Below, one piece after another: positions 51,805 through 60,888 of a DNA stretch of 64,000 nucleotides; the first letter of the stretch is position 1, and every line of letters begins with the position of its first letter. Below the pieces are notes generated by a model. That model worked only from the letters and a program-made list of their open reading frames with translations, was not told where the DNA came from and did no database searches. This DNA is from an uncultured Clostridia bacterium (lineage in GTDB: Bacteria; Bacillota; Clostridia; TANB77; CAG-508): contig CAKOYQ010000006.1 of assembly GCA_934130935.1 (NCBI GenBank), positions 1 to 64,000 of the forward strand. Direction: 5' to 3'. Both the position numbers and the translations under genes were made by a program.

Positions 51805-51900
51805 GGGCAAAAAAGGAACCGACCCCGAATTACCCTTGGGACCAAACGGAACCGACCCCAAATTGCCCAGGTCAAAAATGGAACCGACCCCATATGTCCC
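51805..51900 (+). repeat. Family 1 array, right inverted arm (three units)
   Basis: Perfect 96-bp inverted copy of 51484-51579, separated from it by 225 bases that hold the family 2 element. It ends just before the ribosome site of the transglycosylase gene. Confidence 0.95.
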
Positions 51901-51917
51901 TAAAAGGAGAGATATAT

Positions 51918-52484
51918 TTGAAAAAAAAGGTAAGGAAAAAATTAAAAAAATGGTTAATAATTTTTACAATACTCGTATTGATAGTTATAGTAGCAGTACC
52001 TATAAAAAAACAAATGACAAAGATTTTATATAAAAAAGAATATGCGGAATATGTAAATAAATATGCAGAAGAGTATGGTGTAGAAAAAAATTTGGTATAT
52101 GCTTTAATAAAAGCAGAAAGCAACTTTAATCCAAAGGCGATATCGCATCAAAATGCTAACGGATTAATGCAACTAATGTATCCAACAGCAGAAGAATTAG
52201 CTAATAAATGTCAAATAAAATTAACAAAGGAGAATATATTAGATCCAGATATTAATATAAATTTAGGAACACAATATATTGCCATATTATTAGATAAATA
52301 TGAGTGTGTGGAGTTAGCTCTTGCAGCATATAATGCAGGTAGTGGAAATGTTGATAAGTGGATAAAAAAAGGAATAATAAAATCTGATGGCTCAGACATA
52401 GAAAATATTCCATATAAAGAAACCAACATGTATGTTAGAAAAATAATGAGAGATTATGAAATTTATATTGAACTGGAAAGCTAA
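51918..52484 (+). CDS. Membrane-anchored lytic transglycosylase (SLT domain)
   Basis: 188 residues from the TTG at 51918, which has AAAGGAG at 51903-51909; a longer in-frame reading from 51774 would translate the repeat arm and is rejected. One N-terminal helix (WLIIFTILVLIVIVAVPI) anchors an extracytoplasmic goose-lysozyme-like SLT domain: ALIKAESNFNPKAISHQNA (catalytic glutamate), GLMQLMYPTAEELA, NINLGTQYIA, ALAAYNAGSGNVDKW. It cleaves peptidoglycan glycan strands. Typical single-domain form of Clostridia. Confidence 0.92.
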   Translation: MKKKVRKKLKKWLIIFTILVLIVIVAVPIKKQMTKILYKKEYAEYVNKYAEEYGVEKNLVYALIKAESNFNPKAISHQNANGLMQLMYPTAEELANKCQIKLTKENILDPDININLGTQYIAILLDKYECVELALAAYNAGSGNVDKWIKKGIIKSDGSDIENIPYKETNMYVRKIMRDYEIYIELES

Positions 52485-52489
52485 GATTA

Positions 52490-52518
52490 TTGACAAAATC
52501 AAAATAGATTGTTAATAT
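52490..52518 (+). promoter_or_regulatory. Promoter for yqeG and following genes
   Basis: TTGACA (52490-52495), 17 bases, TAATAT (52513-52518). AGGAGG precedes the ATG at 52565. Confidence 0.7.
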
Positions 52519-52564
52519 ATAAACATGAAAAACGAATTTAACAGACTCAAATTAGGAGGTTTGC

Positions 52565-53089
52565 ATGATATTATATCCAAAAGCACATTTTAAAAGTGTT
52601 ACAGAGATTACAATAAATTTTTTACAAAATAATAAAATAAATGCATTAATACTGGATGTGGATAATACATTAATCGATTATAATAAAAATCTATCACAGG
52701 AAATAATAGACTGGGCAGAGGATTTAAAAGAGAATAAAATTAAACTATATATATTATCAAATACAAATAAAAAAGAAAAAGTCAAAGAAGTTGCAAAAAA
52801 GCTAAAAGTAGAATATATATATTTTGCTAAAAAACCATTAAAATCAGGATTTAAAAGGGTTCAAAAGATATTAAAAGAAAAGTCAGAAAATATTGGAGTT
52901 GTTGGAGACCAGATATTTACAGATGTAGTGGGAGGAAACAGATGCAACATGTTTACAATATTAGTAGAACCAATCGCGGAAAAAGATATATGGATTACAA
53001 TGATAAAAAGACCAATAGAAAATGCAATTAAAAATAAATATTTAAAAAAAACAAAGGAAGGGGAGTATGGTAGAACCATACAGAAATAA
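52565..53089 (+). CDS. yqeG: YqeG-family HAD phosphatase
   Basis: 174 residues of HAD subfamily IIIA. Motif I is LDVDNTLIDYN (two aspartates), motif II YILSNTN, the lysine motif follows in AKKPLKSGF, and motif III is VVGDQIFTDVVGGN. The N-terminal LYPKAHFKSVTEI is typical of YqeG/TIGR01668. Related proteins act as phosphatidylglycerophosphate phosphatases, so a link to PgsA lipid synthesis is possible; that is inference. The prepilin peptidase gene starts two bases after the stop. Confidence 0.9.
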   Translation: MILYPKAHFKSVTEITINFLQNNKINALILDVDNTLIDYNKNLSQEIIDWAEDLKENKIKLYILSNTNKKEKVKEVAKKLKVEYIYFAKKPLKSGFKRVQKILKEKSENIGVVGDQIFTDVVGGNRCNMFTILVEPIAEKDIWITMIKRPIENAIKNKYLKKTKEGEYGRTIQK

Positions 53090-53091
53090 AA

Positions 53092-53838
53092 ATGTATATA
53101 AATGACACAAATATAGGATTTTACATAGCTGCTGCAATAATAGGATTATTAGTGGGGCAGTTTACAGACTGGATGTGTAAGAGATTACCAGAAAACAAAA
53201 AAGTATTTTCTACAGATATATTTAGAGAATACAAAATTCAATTTAGACCTAATTACATATTGATGATTATAACCTCAATAATTTATGTAGGCATGATATA
53301 TAATTGGGGAGTACAAGATAATCTTATAGGAAATTTAAATTTAATAAAATATTTATTATTAGTACCTATGCTTTTATCAGTATTTATTATAGATTATAAA
53401 TTACGAATAATACCAGATAGGCTTAATTTAACTATGTTTGAAATAGGTATTGTAATAGCTTTTATATATGGCTTTTCAAATGTTGCTATAACAATAGATT
53501 TATTATTGGGAATGTTAGCTGGTGGAGGAATATTTTTACTGATGGCTGTAGTTGGAAATTTGATATATGGTAAAGACGCAATGGGATTTGGAGATGTCAA
53601 ATTTATGACAGCTCTGGGTTTATATTTTGGATTTACTAATATTATACTAATATCACTAATGGCATTTTTATTAGGAGCAATTATAGCAATAGTTTTAATA
53701 ATTTGTAGAGTAAAAAAATCAAGTGAACATATACCATTTGGACCATTTATCGTAATTTCAACATTAATATGTATGTTTGTACCAATAGATGTAATAATTG
53801 GTACAGTAAGAACAATCTTTACACTTGGTATTATATAA
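53092..53838 (+). CDS. Type IV prepilin-like leader peptidase (A24 family)
   Basis: 248 residues with seven or eight hydrophobic helices. The two catalytic aspartates are in IIDYKLRIIPDRLN and MGFGDVKFMTALG (GxGD motif). The methyltransferase region between helices 1 and 2 is short and lacks the CxxC zinc motifs of classical PilD, but it carries CKRLPENKK. It would process type IV pilin or competence-pilin leaders; no pilin genes are in this window. It is probably cotranscribed with yqeG. Confidence 0.85.
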   Translation: MYINDTNIGFYIAAAIIGLLVGQFTDWMCKRLPENKKVFSTDIFREYKIQFRPNYILMIITSIIYVGMIYNWGVQDNLIGNLNLIKYLLLVPMLLSVFIIDYKLRIIPDRLNLTMFEIGIVIAFIYGFSNVAITIDLLLGMLAGGGIFLLMAVVGNLIYGKDAMGFGDVKFMTALGLYFGFTNIILISLMAFLLGAIIAIVLIICRVKKSSEHIPFGPFIVISTLICMFVPIDVIIGTVRTIFTLGII

Positions 53839-53860
53839 TAACAGAAAGGATGTAATCAAA

Positions 53861-54922
53861 ATGAATCGAAAAATGCAATGGTTAAGAAACCAACTATTAA
53901 GTTCAAATTTACAGGGAATGATAGTAACAAATCCTATAAATATCAAATACTTAACAAATATTCAAGCAGAAGGAATATTGTTAGTAACTAGAAAAGAAAA
54001 TATATTTATAACAGATGGAAGATATATTGAAGATGTACACAATACACTAACATTGTTTGATGAAATAGTTGTATATGATGCAAAAGGATTAACTAAAGAT
54101 GATTATGAGAATTTCTTTATGTTTTGTGAAAATGTTGGATTTGAAGAAAATTATGTTACCTATGCAAAATACAAGGAATATATGCGAAAATATAAAGTTA
54201 ATAGTTTGGTAGAGACAGAAAAAATGATTGAAAAGCAAAGAATGGTTAAAGATGAAGAGGAAATAGAAAATCTTAGAAAAGCATGTAAAGTCACAGATGA
54301 ATGTTTTGAGCATATTGTAAATTATATTAGACCTGGAATGACAGAAAAACAGATTTCAAGGGAGATTGACTACTATTATTATAAAAATGCACAAGGACTT
54401 TCATTTGAAACAATAGTTGCTTCAGGAGAAAATTCATCTAAGCCACATGCAATTCCAACAGATAGGAAGATTCAAAATGTAGATATAATTACAATCGACA
54501 TGGGATGTAAAATAAATGGATATTGTTCAGATATGACAAGGACTATTTTTGTTGGGCAAGTACCTGAATATGTAAAACCAGTATATGAATTAGTTTTAAA
54601 GAATCAGAAGCAAGTTTTACAAGACATGAAAGAAAATGCTAATACAAAGCAAATTGCAAAAATGGTAGATAATGATTTCAAATTAAATAATTATGATTTG
54701 ATTCATGCATTGGGACATGGTGTAGGACTAGAGATTCATGAAGGACCGGTATTAAGTATAAATTCTGAAAACATTCTTAGAGAAAATATGGTTGTTACAA
54801 ATGAACCTGGTATTTATATTCCAGGACAATTTGGAGTTAGAATTGAAGATACAGTTCTTATTACAAAGGGTGGTTGTGAAACACTTACAAAATCTAATAA
54901 AAATTATGTTATTGTGAAATAA
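53861..54922 (+). CDS. Xaa-Pro aminopeptidase family protein (M24B)
   Basis: 353 residues from the ATG at 53861 (AAAGGATG upstream); the reading from 53825 adds residues without a ribosome site. N-terminal creatinase-like domain (MIVTNPINIKYLTNI), then the pita-bread metalloprotease domain with all five ligands in ITIDMGCKINGYCSDMTRT, HALGHGVGLEIHE, TNEPGIYIPG and GVRIEDT. It removes N-terminal residues before proline in peptides. The position just before efp is usual in Bacillota. Confidence 0.92.
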   Translation: MNRKMQWLRNQLLSSNLQGMIVTNPINIKYLTNIQAEGILLVTRKENIFITDGRYIEDVHNTLTLFDEIVVYDAKGLTKDDYENFFMFCENVGFEENYVTYAKYKEYMRKYKVNSLVETEKMIEKQRMVKDEEEIENLRKACKVTDECFEHIVNYIRPGMTEKQISREIDYYYYKNAQGLSFETIVASGENSSKPHAIPTDRKIQNVDIITIDMGCKINGYCSDMTRTIFVGQVPEYVKPVYELVLKNQKQVLQDMKENANTKQIAKMVDNDFKLNNYDLIHALGHGVGLEIHEGPVLSINSENILRENMVVTNEPGIYIPGQFGVRIEDTVLITKGGCETLTKSNKNYVIVK

Positions 54923-54936
54923 ATATGTATGAATAC

Positions 54937-54965
54937 TTGATTTTTGTACAGAAATAGTGTAAAAT
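54937..54965 (+). promoter_or_regulatory. Promoter for efp
   Basis: TTGATT (54937-54942), 17 bases, TAAAAT (54960-54965), with the AATACTTGATTT block shared with the rpsO and 14547 promoters. Confidence 0.7.
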
Positions 54966-55012
54966 GGAATAAGTTGAAAAATTATGTAAAGAAATTGAAA
55001 GGAGAAATTAAC

Positions 55013-55579
55013 ATGGCAGGAGTATATATGGCAGGAGATTTTAGAAATGGAACAACATTTGAAATGGATGGAGGAGTTTTTAGAGTTGTAGAGTTTCAAC
55101 ATGTAAAACCAGGAAAAGGAGCAGCATTTGTTAGAACAAAATTAAAAAATGTAATAACAGGAGCAGTTTTAGAAAAAACATTTAATCCATCAGATAAATA
55201 TCCTGGAGCAGAAATTGAAAAAAGAACAATGCAATATTTATACAATGATGGAGATTTATATTATTTTATGGATAATGAAACATATGATCAAATGCCATTA
55301 AATAAAGAAGATATAGGAGATTGTTTAAAATATTTAAAAGAAAATATGGAAGTAACAATACTTTCTTTTAAAGGAAAAGTTTTTGCAGTTGAACCACCAA
55401 TATTCGTAGAGTTAGAGGTAACTTATACAGAGCCAGGCTTTGCTGGAAATACTACAACAACATCAGGAAAGCCAGCAACATTAGAAACAGGATTAGAATT
55501 ACAAGTTCCTATGTTTATAAATATTGGTGATATTCTAAGAATTGATACACGTACATGTGAATATATGGAAAGGGTATAA
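55013..55579 (+). CDS. efp: Translation elongation factor P
   Basis: 188 residues; rescues ribosomes stalled at consecutive prolines. KOW-like N-terminal domain with the [15 protein letters not shown] loop carrying the lysine that is modified in many bacteria, followed by two OB domains ending in [18 protein letters not shown]. The ATG at 55013 follows AAAGGAGA; the earlier in-frame start at 54944 lies in the promoter. A 54-residue cysteine-rich gene follows after three bases. Confidence 0.96.
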   Translation: MAGVYMAGDFRNGTTFEMDGGVFRVVEFQHVKPGKGAAFVRTKLKNVITGAVLEKTFNPSDKYPGAEIEKRTMQYLYNDGDLYYFMDNETYDQMPLNKEDIGDCLKYLKENMEVTILSFKGKVFAVEPPIFVELEVTYTEPGFAGNTTTTSGKPATLETGLELQVPMFINIGDILRIDTRTCEYMERV

Positions 55580-55582
55580 ATT

Positions 55583-55747
55583 ATGTCAGAAAAAGAAATG
55601 ATTGAAAAAATAGAGCAACTTGAAAAAAGAGTTGCAGAATTAGAAAAAAATGTTTCTTACATTCAAGAAGATATCTATGAGTTTGTAGAAGATGATGATG
55701 CTGAATGTGGTGGACATTGCTCTCATTGTGATGGATGTGGAGAATAA
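55583..55747 (+). CDS. Small coiled-coil protein with cysteine/histidine tail
   Basis: 54 residues: a heptad helix (IEKIEQLEKRVAELEKNVSY), an acidic linker and a tail CGGHCSHCDGCGE that could bind a metal ion. It starts three bases after the efp stop, so it is cotranscribed and probably translationally coupled. No family recognised. The tail spacing (C-x3-C-x2-C-x2-C) resembles small zinc sites. Its conservation next to efp would be informative. Confidence 0.65.
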   Translation: MSEKEMIEKIEQLEKRVAELEKNVSYIQEDIYEFVEDDDAECGGHCSHCDGCGE

Positions 55748-55766
55748 AATTATCAAAATAATTGTG

Positions 55767-55812
55767 AAAGAGCCAATTTTACTGATAAAGTAAACTAGGC
55801 TCTTTATTTGTA
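55767..55812 (+). terminator. Terminator after the efp operon
   Basis: AAAGAGCC (55767-55774) pairs with GGCTCTTT (55798-55805), with an inner TTTAC/GTAAA, followed by ATTTG. Confidence 0.7.
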
Positions 55813-55928
55813 TATATAAAGAAAGGTTTTTAAAATTCACAAATCGTTCACAAATATTTTGTATAATAAAATCAAATTTTATAAACTTGAAAAAAGCAAG
55901 CAATTATGATATATTACTCAAAAGAATT

Positions 55929-55959
55929 GGGCAAAAACGGAACCGACCCCAAATTGCCC
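55929..55959 (+). repeat. Family 1 unit upstream of the activase gene
   Basis: A single unit in plus orientation ending three bases before the AAAGGA ribosome site. Confidence 0.92.
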
Positions 55960-55978
55960 AAGAAAGGAAAAAGTGAAT

Positions 55979-58900
55979 ATGAGCAAAGTAGTACACATAG
56001 GAATGGACGTAGGTTCAACAACAGTAAAGATAGCAGTAATGGATGAAAATTTAAATGAAATATATACATCATATGAAAGACACTACTCAGATACAAAGAA
56101 TACAGTATGTAAAGTTTTAGAAGAATTAGTGGAAAAGTACAAAAATAATGAATTTACAATAGCATTAACAGGTTCAGGAGCAATGAGTACAGCGAAATTT
56201 TTAGATGTACCATTTATTCAAGAAGTAGTTGCATGTAAAAGGGCAGTAGAAAGATATATTCCTCAAACTGATGTTGTAATAGAACTTGGAGGAGAGGATG
56301 CCAAGATAATCTATTTTGGAAAATCAATAGAACAACGTATGAATGGAACATGTGCTGGAGGAACAGGTGCATTTTTGGATCAAATGGCATCATTACTAAA
56401 TACTGATACCAAAGGATTAAATGAATTGGCAAAAAAATATAAAACAATATATCCAATAGCTTCACGTTGTGGGGTATTTGCAAAAACTGATGTACAGCCA
56501 TTATTAAATGAAGGGGCAGCAAAAGAAGATATTGCTGTATCTATTTTGCAAGCAGTTGTTAATCAAACAATAAGTGGATTGGCATGTGGTAGACCAATTC
56601 GTGGAAATGTTGCATTTTTGGGAGGGCCACTTACATATATACCAGAGCTAAGAAAAAGGTTTGTAGAAACTTTACATTTAACGCCTGAACAGACAATAGT
56701 TCCAGAAGAAGCACATTTGTTGGTCGCAAAAGGAGCATGTTTAGATGCAAAAGATATGACACCTATTAGTGTAGAAAAATTAAAAAGTAAAATCCAAGTA
56801 TTAAGACAATCACACGATACAACAACACAGCCATTACAACCATTATTTAAAACAAATGTTGAATATGAAGAGTTTAAAACAAGACATGAAAAAGATAAGG
56901 TTGAGAAAAAACCTTTATCAGAACATAAAGGAGATTGTTTTATAGGAATAGATGCTGGTTCAACCACATCAAAATTAGTTGTAACAGATAGAGATGGAGT
57001 GTTATTATATTCTTCATATAAAAGCAATGAAGGAAAGCCACTTGATAGCATTATTGAGATGTTAAAAGAGTTATATGAAATATTACCAAAAGATGCAGTG
57101 ATTAGATATAGTGGTGTTACAGGATATGGAGAAAAGTTAATACAGACAGCATTAAATGTTGATTTAAATGAAATTGAAACAATAGCACATTATACAGCAG
57201 CTAAAAAATTTGAGCCGAAAGTTACAAGTATAGTTGACATTGGTGGACAAGATATGAAATATATTAAATTGAAAAATAATAAGATTGATAATATCATGCT
57301 AAATGAAGCTTGTTCGTCAGGATGTGGGTCATTTATAGAAACATTTGCTAAAAGTTTAAATTTGAGTATAGAAGAATTTGTAAAAGAAGCATTAGAAGCT
57401 CAAAATCCAGTCGATTTGGGTTCAAGATGTACAGTGTTTATGAATTCAAAAATAAAACAAGCACAAAAAGAAGGATATTCAGTTGGAGATATTTCAGCAG
57501 GATTGTCATATTCTGTAATAAAAAATGCAATTCAAAAAGTAATGAAAATAAGAGATGTAAAAAAATTGGGAAGCCATATTGTTGTACAAGGTGGAACTTT
57601 CTATAATGAAGCTGTATTAAGAGCTTTTGAATTGATAGTTGGAAGAAACGTTATAAGACCAGATATAGCAGGGCTTATGGGAGCTTATGGTATGGCACTT
57701 TTAGCATGTGAGCAATATGAAGCAAACATGGATATGGAATATCATTCAACACTTTCAACAATAGAAGAAATTGATAAATTAGATATAAAAGTGACACACA
57801 CAAGATGTAATGGTTGTGAGAATCATTGCCAATTAACAATTAACAGATTTAGTAATGGAAAAAGACATGTATCTGGAAACAGATGTGAAAAGGGAGAGGG
57901 AATAGTAAATGAACATAAAGAATTGCCAAACCTTGTAAAATATAAATATGAAAGAATTTTTGACTATACACCACTTGAAGAAAAAGATGCTAAAAGGGGA
58001 ACGATTGGAATTCCAAGAGTTTTGAATATGTATGAAGATTATCCATTTTGGTTTACATTATTCACAAATTTAGGATTTAGAGTAATAATATCAGAAAAAA
58101 GTACAAGAAAAATTTATGAAAAAGGTATGGAATCAATGCCATCAGAATCTGTGTGTTATCCAGCAAAATTATCACATGGACATGTTATTAGTCTAATTCA
58201 AAAAGGAATAAAAACGATATTTTATCCATGTATGCCATATTCAAGAAAGGAATTTCAAGATGCAAATAATAGATATAATTGCCCAATAGTAATTTCTTAT
58301 GCAGAAGTTCTAAAAAATAATGTAGAAGAATTAAAATCAGATGATGTAAAGTTTATGAATCCATTTTTACCATTTGAATCTAAAGCATTATTAAAAAGAA
58401 TGATGGAATTACCAGAATTTGCAGAATATAATTTTACTAAAAAAGAGTTAAAGGATGCAATAGAAAAGGCTCAGGCAGAGTATCAAAAATGCAGAGAAGA
58501 TATTCATAATAAAGGAAAAGAAACAGTTGAATATATTGAGAAAAATAATTTAAGAGGAATTGTTTTGTCAGGTAGACCATATCACATAGACTCCGAAATA
58601 AACCACGGGATTGATACATTGATTACAAGTTTAGGCATGTGTGTATTAACTGAAGATAGTGTTGCAGACAAAACATTGCCAGAAAGACCACTTCGTGTTG
58701 TTGACCAATGGATGTTCCATTCAAGATTATATGCGGCAGCTGATTTTGTGGGAAGACATGATAGTTTGGAATTGGTGCAAATAAATTCATTTGGATGTGG
58801 AGTTGATGCTGTAACAACAGATGAGGTTGAAGAAATTTTAACAAGTTTTGGAAAAATGTATACATTAATAAAAATTGATGAAGTAAATAATCTTGGAGCT

Positions 58901-60295
58901 GTAAGAATTCGTTTACGTTCATTATTAGCAAGTATAAATAAACGTTTGAAAGAGAAAAAAGATTCATCTGCAACTGGAGAATATCAGTTAAATAGAATAC
59001 CATTTACAGAAGAGATGAAAAAAGAATATACAATTATATTTCCACAAATGGCACCAATACATTTTGAATTTATAGAACCAATATTGAAAAAAGAAGGGTA
59101 TAAAGCGGTATTATTAAGAGAATGTACTCAACATACGATAGAAACAGGTTTAAAATATGTAAATAATGATGCGTGTTATCCATCAATTATAACAACAGGT
59201 CAATTTATAGAAGCACTTCAAAGTGGAGAGTATGATGTAAATAAGACAGCTATAATTATGTCACAAACAGGTGGAGGATGCAGAGCTACGAATTATATTG
59301 GTTTTATACGTAAAGCTTTAAAAGATGCAGGTTTTGAACAAGTTCCAGTAATATCATTTAATGTTGTTGGAATGGAGAAAAATCCAGGGTTTAAAATAAC
59401 AATTTCATTAGCAGAAAGACTTTTAAAAGCTATGGTATTAGCAGATTTATTGCAGAAAATGTTATATAAAAATAGAGCTTATGAAAAAAATAAAGGAGAA
59501 ACAAATAAGTTATTTGATGATTGGATGGATAAAGCTAAAAAGTTGGCATTAAAGAGCAGTAATAAAGAATTTGCAAATGGAATTAATCAAATGGTAGATG
59601 ATTTTGAAAAAATTGAATGGGACAAAACAATAGAGAAACCAAAAGTTGGAATTGTTGGAGAAATTTTGATTAAATATCATCCATTTGGAAATAATTATGT
59701 AGCAAATTTATTAGAAAAAGAAGGAGCAGAAGTAGTGCTTCCAGACTTTTTAGGATTTTGCAAATTTATGACTATAAATAAAGTGCTTTCAAACAAAATG
59801 TTAAAAAATGATAAAAGAAAAGCAATGTTAAATAGTGTAGCATTAAAATTGATAAATTTATTTGAAAAAGATGCAAAAAAAGCATTAGAAAAATCTAAAA
59901 AAGGATATTTGCCAACTTGTGATATTTGGCACTTAGCAGATAATGTTCAATCAGTTTTATCAACAGGAAATCAAACAGGAGAAGGTTGGTTTTTGACTGC
60001 AGAGATGCTTGAATATATGGAAAATGGAATACAGAATATAGTTTGTGTTCAACCATTTGCTTGTTTACCAAATCATGTTGTTGGTAAAGGTGTAATAAAA
60101 ACAATTAGGGATATGTATCCAGAGGCTAATATTGTTCCTGTTGACTATGACCCAGGTGCAAGTGAGGCTAACCAGACTAATAGAATTAAACTTCTTATGA
60201 CTGTTGCTAAAGATAATCTAAAAGTTAAACAGAAAGAGAAAAAGGCTTTGCAAAAGGAAAATGAAACAAGAGAAAAAGAAATAGTAAAAAAATAA
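55979..60295 (+). CDS. 2-hydroxyacyl-CoA dehydratase activase-type fusion protein
   Basis: 1438 residues from the ATG at 55979 (AAAGGA ten bases upstream; the GTG at 55973 is too close). Two ASKHA ATPase modules: VVHIGMDVGSTTVKIAV with GGTGAFLDQMA, and FIGIDAGSTTSKLVV with NEACSSGCGSFIETFAKS. A cysteine cluster follows (RCNGCENHCQL, GNRCEKGEG), then DUF2229-type and dehydratase-like alpha/beta regions (GIVLSGRPYHIDSEINHG; SQTGGGCRATNYIGF). Activases of this class use ATP and a 4Fe-4S cluster to inject an electron into a dehydratase. The exact substrate of the long fused form is not established. Confidence 0.88.
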   Translation: MSKVVHIGMDVGSTTVKIAVMDENLNEIYTSYERHYSDTKNTVCKVLEELVEKYKNNEFTIALTGSGAMSTAKFLDVPFIQEVVACKRAVERYIPQTDVVIELGGEDAKIIYFGKSIEQRMNGTCAGGTGAFLDQMASLLNTDTKGLNELAKKYKTIYPIASRCGVFAKTDVQPLLNEGAAKEDIAVSILQAVVNQTISGLACGRPIRGNVAFLGGPLTYIPELRKRFVETLHLTPEQTIVPEEAHLLVAKGACLDAKDMTPISVEKLKSKIQVLRQSHDTTTQPLQPLFKTNVEYEEFKTRHEKDKVEKKPLSEHKGDCFIGIDAGSTTSKLVVTDRDGVLLYSSYKSNEGKPLDSIIEMLKELYEILPKDAVIRYSGVTGYGEKLIQTALNVDLNEIETIAHYTAAKKFEPKVTSIVDIGGQDMKYIKLKNNKIDNIMLNEACSSGCGSFIETFAKSLNLSIEEFVKEALEAQNPVDLGSRCTVFMNSKIKQAQKEGYSVGDISAGLSYSVIKNAIQKVMKIRDVKKLGSHIVVQGGTFYNEAVLRAFELIVGRNVIRPDIAGLMGAYGMALLACEQYEANMDMEYHSTLSTIEEIDKLDIKVTHTRCNGCENHCQLTINRFSNGKRHVSGNRCEKGEGIVNEHKELPNLVKYKYERIFDYTPLEEKDAKRGTIGIPRVLNMYEDYPFWFTLFTNLGFRVIISEKSTRKIYEKGMESMPSESVCYPAKLSHGHVISLIQKGIKTIFYPCMPYSRKEFQDANNRYNCPIVISYAEVLKNNVEELKSDDVKFMNPFLPFESKALLKRMMELPEFAEYNFTKKELKDAIEKAQAEYQKCREDIHNKGKETVEYIEKNNLRGIVLSGRPYHIDSEINHGIDTLITSLGMCVLTEDSVADKTLPERPLRVVDQWMFHSRLYAAADFVGRHDSLELVQINSFGCGVDAVTTDEVEEILTSFGKMYTLIKIDEVNNLGAVRIRLRSLLASINKRLKEKKDSSATGEYQLNRIPFTEEMKKEYTIIFPQMAPIHFEFIEPILKKEGYKAVLLRECTQHTIETGLKYVNNDACYPSIITTGQFIEALQSGEYDVNKTAIIMSQTGGGCRATNYIGFIRKALKDAGFEQVPVISFNVVGMEKNPGFKITISLAERLLKAMVLADLLQKMLYKNRAYEKNKGETNKLFDDWMDKAKKLALKSSNKEFANGINQMVDDFEKIEWDKTIEKPKVGIVGEILIKYHPFGNNYVANLLEKEGAEVVLPDFLGFCKFMTINKVLSNKMLKNDKRKAMLNSVALKLINLFEKDAKKALEKSKKGYLPTCDIWHLADNVQSVLSTGNQTGEGWFLTAEMLEYMENGIQNIVCVQPFACLPNHVVGKGVIKTIRDMYPEANIVPVDYDPGASEANQTNRIKLLMTVAKDNLKVKQKEKKALQKENETREKEIVKK

Positions 60296-60299
60296 AGAA

Positions 60300-60333
60300 G
60301 TCCCCCCACTTTTGATTTCAAAAGTGGGGGGAC
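60300..60333. terminator. Strong bidirectional hairpin
   Basis: A perfect 16-bp stem, GTCCCCCCACTTTTGA with its complement, loop TT. The T run follows on the minus strand (CTTCTTTATTTTTTT), so it mainly ends the minus gene at 60353, but it also lies right behind the activase stop. Confidence 0.85.
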
Positions 60334-60352
60334 AGTGTGCTTTACAGCTAGC

Positions 60353-60634
60353 TTATAACACGAAAAACGAAATAATGAGCATTAAGCAAATGAGTTTTAA
60401 TCCTCCATACCAAAGCAAGTCTCGACTTACTTTGCAGATAGCTGCAAAAATACATACGAGTGTCATGCTCTCATTGAGCAAGATGTATGAAAGAATCTTG
60501 ACTCCGGCATTAATGTATGCAAGTGGCAACAACATAATTGCTGCGCAAATGGCAACAACTGCGGTAATATCCTGGAAGGTTTTCTTAAACCCTTCCATCT
60601 GAATGATGTCACTGATACAAAACCATGCTTTCAT
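60353..60634 (-). CDS. Small membrane protein of unknown function
   Basis: 93 residues with two or three hydrophobic helices (TAVVAICAAIMLLPLAYI; MTLVCIFAAICKV; GGLKLICLMLIISFFVL). The ATG at 60634 follows TAGGAGGAC, and a consensus promoter lies at 60728-60756, so expression is well supported. Base composition is less AT-rich than the flanking genes, like the gene at 7309. No family recognised. It is a single-gene unit between two plus-strand genes. Confidence 0.7.
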   Translation of the reverse strand: MKAWFCISDIIQMEGFKKTFQDITAVVAICAAIMLLPLAYINAGVKILSYILLNESMTLVCIFAAICKVSRDLLWYGGLKLICLMLIISFFVL

Positions 60635-60727
60635 TTTTATACAGTCCTCCTATAAAGAAAAATTATAGTAACAGCCAACCTGACTGTAAAGCGGTATTCA
60701 ACATAAGCCTTTTTGACTTACGTATCT

Positions 60728-60756
60728 ATTATAACAGCTTTGGAGAAAAATGTCAA
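60728..60756 (-). promoter_or_regulatory. Consensus promoter for the minus-strand membrane protein
   Basis: On the minus strand TTGACA (60756-60751), 17 bases, TATAAT (60733-60728). Full consensus. Confidence 0.85.
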
Positions 60757-60796
60757 CTTATGTAAAGTGGAAAAATAAAGTATTTTGAAAAAAATA

Positions 60797-60825
60797 TAGA
60801 CTTTTTATAGAAAATAATGTAAAAT
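60797..60825 (+). promoter_or_regulatory. Promoter for the CmpB-like gene
   Basis: TAGACT (60797-60802), 17 bases, TAAAAT (60820-60825); the ribosome site AGAGGAGAG precedes the ATG at 60889. Confidence 0.55.
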
Positions 60826-60888
60826 AATTGATATAACAATTAGATAAATCTGTTGAAATTATCTTAATAGATGTAAGAGGAGAGAGTT

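Noticed and set aside
51774..51917. Longer N-terminus for the lytic transglycosylase
   Set aside because: It would translate the right repeat arm; the TTG at 51918 has a good ribosome site directly after the arm.
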